NCBI RefSeq assembly: GCF_032062135.1
Contig: NC_092862.1
Coordinates: 43,227,116 to 43,291,115, forward strand
Reading direction: 5' to 3'
DNA length: 64,000 nt
From: Pyxicephalus adspersus
Lineage: Eukaryota > Chordata > Amphibia > Anura > Pyxicephalidae
A program made the translations under genes and the position numbers. This document shows positions 57,839 through 64,000 of this stretch, piece after piece. Under the pieces are notes generated by a model that worked only from the letters and a program-made list of their open reading frames with translations, did not search any database and was not told the DNA's origin. The first letter of the stretch is position 1; each line of letters begins with the position of its first letter.

Positions 57839-57871
57839 CTGAGGAAGCCCCCGTGGCGAAATGCGTTGGGT
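57839..57871 (+). other. Hammerhead-like core motif / CTGAGGAAGC...CGAAA repeat word
   Basis: CTGAGGA, a short stem GCC-CCCGT-GGC, then GAAA and TGCGTTGGG. The two words CTGANGA and GAAA on either side of a small stem are the conserved core of hammerhead ribozymes, which are known in Penelope-like elements of vertebrates. One extra A sits between CTGAGGA and the stem, and I cannot build convincing stems I and III with a cleavage triplet. It may instead be a fragment of a common vertebrate repeat with this word. Confidence 0.25.
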
Positions 57872-58236
57872 AACAAGAAGTTTTTCATGTTCACCTTCTT
57901 TCTAGCCAAGAACGCAACTGTTCAGCTTAGGCAATCACCACCCCATGATTTTACAATGGGGAATGATCTGATGAATCCAGAATAATAAACTGTATATTTG
58001 CTCTTTGTGCCAGCTGTTGTTTCAATACAATGGCTGAATGTCGTTTGAAAAACGGTTCCAATGATTTAAAAAGTGACTGGTAGGCAGGGCTAGGCCCACA
58101 GGATGAACCAGAGCTATCAGGGGCTGGAGTAAAGTCCTTAAACTGCTCACATGCCCTGATACCATTGTTCACAGTGGTGAACACAGACAACAGTGGGTTC
58201 CTGTGCAAAACTGACTTGTGGGGCCACATCCGACAA

Positions 58237-58421
58237 CCCCCCCCCATCTCAATCTATATTTTATTTTACTTGCCTCTCCCTTCTCTTCTTTTCCATTCTT
58301 CTCTCTGCCTCTCTCAGTTTCTCACTTTCTCTTTCTATCCCCCTCCCCATCAAGCCCCCCCCCCCTCGTTTTCTCTGTTCCGCATGCTCTTTTTCTCTCT
58401 TTTTACCCTTCCCTCAGTTTA
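58237..58421 (+). repeat. Long pyrimidine-rich tract
   Basis: About 185 bp almost free of G on the plus strand, with C runs at 58,238-58,246 and 58,356-58,366, and ending TTACCCTTCCCTCAG. The end looks like a splice acceptor with a very long polypyrimidine tract. It is also a mirror-repeat-like tract able to form triplex DNA. Confidence 0.8.
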
Positions 58422-58620
58422 CAACTTCCAGCACAGGCCCCCAGTATACAGCCTGCACTGTGAGCTGTCAACTGAAGGCAGCTTGCAGGCAAGGACTGCG
58501 CAAGTTGATGCAGGGGCCCCCGCTGGCTGAGGACTATCCAGGGACCCTCGTGCACCTCGATATGTCTACTCCTGATTGTCTATTTCTATGAGACTGTCTG
58601 CAGGGCCTGACCATGTAGGT
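58422..58620 (+). other. Exon-like segment of unknown nature
   Basis: It follows the acceptor-like CCCTCAG and ends at a donor-like TGTAG-GTAAGG near 58,617. The G+C is higher than around it. A plus-strand frame from the pyrimidine tract stays open to about 58,591 and reads TACTVSCQLKAACRQGLRKL, which I do not recognise. It could be a non-coding exon, an old retroelement piece or chance. Confidence 0.25.
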
Positions 58621-58749
58621 AAGGTCTTTATCATGGGTAATATGCAAAGACAGAAATCTGTCATGTTGGAAAGACACCTGTCAATATCCGACAATCCTGT
58701 CCCCGCTGCACAGCTCAGTGTCAATGCAAAAACAAGGGAACAGGTAGGT

Positions 58750-58990
58750 AAGATTTCTGAGGGGGGTTTGCATTGAAGGGGTCTGTCTGAGAGGGGTATA
58801 CATCCAAGGTGGGGGTCCATCACTGAGTGTCATTAATGTAGGAGCTTGCAGTGGGGGTATGTTTAACTGAGGGTGGATCTTTTGTTTGAAGGAAGTCTGC
58901 AGAGTCTAAACTTTGCTGTGAGTAGAAGTAGTAGTAGAGTGCGATGCAAAGTTGTGGTGGATGGGGGCTATAGGCCTGTAGCTATGCCAC
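58750..58990. repeat. G-rich degenerate repeat
   Basis: Words such as TGAGGGGGGTTTGCATTGAAGG, TGAGAGGGG, GGTGGGGGTCC and CAGTGGGGGTATG recur irregularly on the plus strand. The order suggests a decayed short tandem repeat. No coding seen. Confidence 0.35.
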
Positions 58991-58994
58991 TGCT

Positions 58995-60600
58995 GAATGC
59001 TCTCTTTGAACTATATTAATTGTTGCTACTGCTGTTGGATAATTTATGCTGGGGGATCTGTATGAAAATATAACTCTCTCCCTGTAAAGAATCTAGTGCA
59101 GCATGATAAGATTGAATCCTCATGTGATTCCCATAAAGAGGGGGTTTATGCATTAGGCCTATAAATTCCTTTTATACTGGGGATTGCCGATACATTTATT
59201 TTACCATTTAAATGCAACACTCTCAGTATTAAAGACCTGAAAAAGAAAGCCTGATACACTAAAGTACATTGCCTAAAGTTCCAAATAGTGTATTAAGATA
59301 TACAGATATTAAGGAATATGGGTTTATTTTTTCCAGTACCTGCAGTAGGTCACATTAGTGATGATGGTCATTTTTTCTCAACTAGCAAGATTTGCCCATC
59401 ACATATAAATTGAAACAAGATTCACCCATCTCCCTTATTTCATGTACAGTGAACCCTGCGAAAATAAATGCCTTAAAATACAGATAGATATCCAGAAAAC
59501 ATTTGATGTGTGAATTACACAACAAAAGTTGATAAAGAGACCTCTATATGTCCTGTTCAGTTTTAGTAATATAGCAGTTGGTAATCGATACGTGTGCATG
59601 CTAATGTGTTTGTGTATGTGTGTGTGTAGTGGCACTGCATGCATTCCAGCCCTAGTTAACATGACTCCAATTAAGCTGTGAGGACACACAGGTTGAAGGT
59701 TATAAGGAACTACATAGTAATCTTTATAATGTTGGTTTATATTTGTGGAAGAAGGAAATTATGATTCTACATATGTGCATGATGCTGTACAGGGATATAA
59801 TTATTACAGAAGACACATTACAATACTCTTGGTAAATTATATCATTTTTGAAAAAGTTATAATTCCGCTAGGAGTTTTTGAAGCGATAATGCTGGGTGAA
59901 GAGAGCCCTTTAACATGACACTTCAGTTCCAACCAGAGTTTAACAGGAGTTTTAACTTACTTTAGTAGAAAATAGTATGTTAGGTATGTTATCTGTATGT
60001 TATCTGTATTCGTGTTACAGAATGTCAGCAAATTTCCTGATAAAACTGGAAGTAAATCTCACAAAAATAAATACAAATAAAAAAAAGAATAAAGTCACAT
60101 TTATTTTTGTTCTGTCTGTGTACCATTTTCCTTTTTATCCAAAACTTTTCTACTTAAAGCTGATTAGACAAAGAGCTGGAAATACAATATAAAAGTATTC
60201 ACGTGATGTGTTATCTACAAAGATTTGCAATTTTCTTCAGTCAGTCTTGTATCCCTGCCAGACAGCAAAGTCATGGACTACCCTAATTTACTCCATTGAG
60301 GCTATGCAGTACAGCATACGTGAGTCAGCGATCCACTCCCAGCCTGCTGATTGAAAGTGAAGGAGCATCACCACACCAATGGTGTAACCGCTCAACTCTT
60401 CCCCAGCAAGCTCCCAACCTTAGAGAACATTCTACATTGAAGCACAGCCTTTGCCCCACCTCTCCCGATCTGCATCTGTGGTGTAAGAGATTACCAGAAT
60501 GTAATATAAAGACTGCCTGAAGGATTCCTAATATGAGATTATTTTAAAGACATACCTAGATCACATAGTGGTTGGTTATATTTTTGTATTTCTGTAAAAG
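58995..60600. other. No recognised gene
   Basis: AT-rich DNA with a short TG run at 59,609-59,628. The stretch 60,255-60,530 has a higher G+C and a repeat-like look (GTCATGGACTACCC, CAGCCTGCTGATTG) but no paired ends. Confidence 0.4.
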
Positions 60601-60707
60601 TTCTATTTTATTGTTTTTTTGTAACAACTACTACAACTATTTTTGACATGTTGGATTTTTTGGGAATCCTCAAAAGCTGTTATTTTTTATATGTATATTT
60701 GATATAG

Positions 60708-60968
60708 TTAACTTTCTTCTTTACTTCCTCCTTTCTTCTTCTCATCGTCTTTTTTTTTTTTTGTGCCACTTTTATTTACTACTTTCCTTTTTTCCCCCTT
60801 TATGGCCCTGGTAAATGTCTTATAAAGGTCTTTATACTCTATAGAAACAAACATCACCCGTGATGTGCCATGTTTCATGGCCAGCAGGCCCAGGTAGCGC
60901 TCCAGGAGACCAACTTTAGTAAAGACAGCATTCAAGCTTCTTAAACAGAAGATACCCAGCTATTCACT
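60708..60968 (-). CDS. Candidate terminal exon, unrecognised lysine-rich C terminus
   Basis: The minus strand has a frame open from about 60,968 to a stop at 60,708. It reads VGLLERYLGLLAMKHGTSR, a mixed middle, and an 18-residue tail of mostly Lys, Asp, Glu and Gly after KKKK. Directly upstream is an acceptor-like TATCTTCTGTTTAAG (to about 60,944). About 95 bp after the stop is AATAAA on the minus strand (60,607-60,612). The composition is unlike the A/T-driven frames nearby. A 13-A run lies inside the lysine tail, so a low-complexity artefact is possible. I cannot assign a family. It may be a last exon, a processed pseudogene or chance. Confidence 0.25.
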
Positions 60969-60974
60969 ACAGTT

Positions 60975-62200
60975 GTGCAGCAGATTGCAAATCAAAGGGT
61001 GTGAGCATTTTCATTTCTAATTCTTTCTCCTGGCAGTTATATATTAGGTTCTTGTGTGATAAAGGCCTGCTAGATGATAAGCTGGTTACTTTCGGTATAC
61101 ATGTCTACTACTAACCAAATTTATTTCATGGAAACTATATTGTCATAAATGGAAAGATTTTTGAGGAGTGATTTTAGTTTCCCCCCAGATCGCAATTAGA
61201 CACCTCCCACCAAACCTCATGGTCACCTCCTAAATGGAATTATTTGTGTGTAGACAGCCTGTTCACTTGTTTATAAATAGTCTTCAGGGAGCCAGAGGAT
61301 CAGCATTACAAGCCGGTAAATAGTATTTAGGAAGCAGAACACCGTATGTTTCTCACTACATATTTTTGTAAAAGTGGAGGAAAGGTAAATGATTGAAAAA
61401 AAACAGCAATTTTTAGTAAGCAGTTTACAATATTCTAAGCATTAAAAAATTATTTCTAACGGAATGTTTTTCTTTGCCTAATTTTTCAAAAGCCTAAGAG
61501 ACATTACTTTCAGAAGGTTGCTCATTTAACTGCAATGATAGCTATGTTCTGTACACTGAGATCAAACCTGCCAAGCATATGAAAACAGTTAATGTAATTA
61601 AAGTAAATGCTTTGTACACAATTACAATGGAGACACACCTAGAGGAAACATTGGTTACAATAGGAGCAATCTACAGTGAAGTTTGCTGTTGAGCCACAGT
61701 GAATATGCTGTGTGTATCTGATGCATGAGATCCCTATGGAGAGATATTTGACTGATTAATATTTCGTTTGATTTTGGTTTAGTCTTTAAATGAAAGCGTT
61801 CACAATAAACCAAGCAATTCATCTTCAGCACTTACAAAGTGCTCTGGAGATTTAAATAATTTCTCTAGAGAGACAAATTGGCTTATTCTTTTAGAAAAGA
61901 GGAGATTAATGCCCTGCATTCATTAGCGGTTAGTAGGGATTACTAGCCTCTGTGAATGCCTCACAAGATAATTTGGCATCTAGACTGAAGTTGAATTAGT
62001 ACTAGGTTTTATAACATATTAGGTGACTTATCCCTCTGCCTAGAAATTTATACTGGCTAGGAATAGGTATACATCTAAATAGTATAAATATCACAGTAGA
62101 CACATCTTTGTGCTATGAACAACTACAAGTTCCAACAATTGGCAAGAAATTCTCTGACTTTCTAGTGCTGCATTTCTTTTTGGTTTATTGCAAATTAAAG
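60975..62200. other. Unique-looking stretch, possible conserved non-coding DNA
   Basis: 61,440-62,010 lacks repeats and low-complexity runs, and contains homeodomain-type words (GATTAATGCC, CATTAGCGG, GGGATTACTAG). This is only an impression, and no gene is visible. Confidence 0.3.
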
Positions 62201-62206
62201 ACTAAA

Positions 62207-62910
62207 TGTTAGGAAGCGCCCTCCGGGCGTAAGTACCCAGGCGATACCTCACCGCAGGGGGGCGTGCGCAGCCTATTCCCTCCGGTGGCTGCGCTCACGG
62301 TTGGAGGATCAGTACCCTGTAGGTTGCAGCATCCCTGTGGCTGAGGTTTCCCTCAGCATCCTCTGCACTGAATTGAGGGAATTGAAGGGAATTGAGTTGT
62401 GTGCAGCGGATTACTAAGTAGTTCCTGTTAATCCCAGGCTGTCATTGGCTGCTGGGGCTTTATAGCCTCTCTGCTCCCAATCAGGGGTGCCTGTTATAGC
62501 GTCTGCTGGGCTGACCTGTGTTGGAGTGTTTTTGTGAGTTTTCCTGTTACTGACCTAAGCTTGTTTTCTGATTACTTATTTGAATTGCACCTGGAAAGAC
62601 CTCCGCTTGTGACCCTGACTCTGTTTTTGCCTCACCCTTTGTACTGTGCTGAATGGACCAATTTCCTGTGTTTTTGACCTTGGTTAGTTTTTGGATTCCT
62701 GTCTTTTACTCTGCATGCGTGGCTCTGTACTCTGCATTTAGTGGGCGCTGGGCAGACACCATCCTTTGCGCACCAAGTCCTGGGGGCAACCGAGTGCTGA
62801 GAGACACAACCAGTCTCCCGAGGATGAGCGGGGGCTGCTATAGGCGAAGACTGCAGCACAGATTGGGGGATTGGTGTCTGGGGAATACCGACATAGATCC
62901 GGGCCTTACA
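62207..62910. mobile_element. Candidate solo LTR (retrotransposon)
   Basis: A 704-bp block of higher G+C starts TGTTAGG and ends CCTTACA, so it has TG...CA ends that are imperfect inverted repeats. Flanks are CTAAA (62,202-62,206) and CTAAT (62,911-62,915), matching at 4 of 5 positions. Inside lie CCAATCAGG (near 62,477) and TTTATAGCC (near 62,459), which could serve as promoter boxes. No internal retroviral-type coding is adjacent, hence solo. The 117-codon plus-strand frame at 62,653-63,006 has no known domain. Gypsy-type is a guess from composition. Confidence 0.5.
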
Positions 62911-62915
62911 CTAAT

Positions 62916-63206
62916 GTGTTGTACAGCAGCCATCATCATCATGCATCATCATTGCATATCTCTTCTGCCAAAACCTCTAACTCCTGGTGACATTTTGCTA
63001 AAGTGAATCTTGCTTTGCTTTATGAAAAGCCCTTTATGTTTTTGAATATATTGTCCACTATTTTGTAAAAAAAAAATCACAGCTCTTAAAATAAAGGGCA
63101 TAGTTATTGTTAGTTTGAGATCATTAGCTAAATATCATATTTGCACACAGAAGTTGTGACTCATAGCTTATCAGATGGATAAGTCTATATATCTAAATAT
63201 AAATAA

Positions 63207-63257
<51 letters not shown>

Positions 63258-64000
63258 CTTTCAATATAAGATTTTTTTACTCACTACTTGCAGTGTGTTT
63301 TAAGGGGTGCAACATGGGAAACTGTGGTTGTATTGCTGGGATGTACTAAATATGTTTTCTTTTCTTTTTTTTTTTTGCTTGACATATAAATGCTATTAAA
63401 ACTATAGGGATGCTATTCATTTTATATTAATTGTTTAACAGAGTTGTTTATAGATGACAGTGATCTTCCATGTAATTTTAAAGTTCAGGTTTCATACGTC
63501 CCTGCTACGTGCTAACACTACACCGTGGAATGATATCTCTTCTTATGCTTCAAACAGATGCCATTATAAAGGTCACTACTATTACCTTGGTGACCACCAT
63601 GAAAGACATCAGGAAGGCAAAGTATTTACCTACTAACAAGGCTGATAAATGAAAGAAGTATAACTATATAAAAAATATATATTATTTTTAAATGTATTTG
63701 AAATTGTCAAGAGCAACAAGAGATGCTTGATTATATTTAATGGTTTTGGCAACTCTTAAAGTACGGGAACCTGATAACAGGAATGTAGTGAGGTATCCAG
63801 AGTCAGGGCAACATGCTGAGGGTCAGAGCAGACATGACAAAGATTAATATGGGTTTACTAAATTATGGCTACTCATGTTGCTTCATGCTGAGGGTTGAAG
63901 CCTCATTACCTAGAGAAAATGAGCAAGATTTTCTGGTTGCTATAATGTGATCGAATTGCATGCCCACAAGAACATGCAGATGTGTGCGCTCATAGTGGAT
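62916..64000. other. No recognised gene; one microsatellite
   Basis: AT-rich DNA to the window end. Only the AT run at 63,212-63,254 is notable. Confidence 0.45.
63212..63254. repeat. (AT)n microsatellite
   Basis: Uninterrupted alternating AT of about 43 bp, preceded by imperfect AAATAT units. Confidence 0.95.

Noticed and set aside
58165..58591. Two overlapping frames of 121 and 132 codons
   Set aside because: The frames owe their length to the stop-free pyrimidine tract, giving Pro/Ser/Leu/Phe runs. Only the exon-like part after 58,421 is kept as a weak candidate.

Overview
This is a window of vertebrate nuclear DNA. It is AT-rich and CpG-poor, with very short reading frames, many microsatellites and a dense layer of decayed transposons. 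The repeat mix points to an amphibian, most likely a neobatrachian frog. It includes CR1 and L2 non-LTR elements, TTAA-flanked non-autonomous elements, palindromic elements whose ends resemble GGCCTGATTTATTAAAG, hAT elements with 8-bp target duplications, and a Tc1-like relic. The frog call rests on my memory of such repeats in frog genomes and is an inference. I see no confident host protein-coding gene, no tRNA or rRNA gene and no CRISPR array. The window reads as a gene desert or the inside of very large introns.

Layout. 1-7.6 kb: the end of a hAT-like element, a TTAA-family element, a TA-flanked element at 2.0-2.7 kb, a Tigger-like element at 3.1-3.6 kb, a hAT element with a perfect 8-bp duplication at 4.9-5.3 kb, and a second TTAA-family copy at 7.3-7.6 kb. 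7.9-16.7 kb: L2 tail fragments, a hairpin-filled element at 11.95-12.56 kb, a 40-bp minisatellite at 13.85-14.05 kb, and two palindromic elements at 15.85 and 16.5 kb. 18-22.6 kb: a hAT element and a CpG-rich palindromic element 41 bp apart, then more small palindromic elements. 24.0-24.5 kb: a broken Tc1-like transposon. 24.5-29.8 kb: mostly unique sequence. 29.8-31.3 kb: a repeat cluster. 33.5-34.1 kb: a second element with the same ends as the 12-kb one but different hairpins inside. 35.5-35.95 kb: an isolated GC-rich block. 37.0-40.2 kb: a decayed CR1 on the minus strand, split by a TTAA-flanked element. 42.7-44.0 kb: a minisatellite with a 513-bp higher-order period. 46.4-47.0 kb: a complete TTAA element related to the nested one. 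52.7-54.1 kb: a TG-rich minisatellite, then a 5'-truncated L2 with recognisable reverse-transcriptase C-terminal coding, then an 8-bp satellite. 57.8-58.6 kb: a ribozyme-like motif, a long pyrimidine tract and an exon-like segment. 60.7-61.0 kb: a small minus-strand frame with terminal-exon-like features. 62.2-62.9 kb: a candidate solo LTR.

No operon-like cooperation between genes can be described. The biology visible here is repeat biology: nested insertion, target-site duplication, hairpin cargo and local tandem amplification. The most unusual item is the pair of hairpin-cargo elements (11,954-12,559 and 33,521-34,066). They share terminal modules but carry unrelated palindromic inserts.
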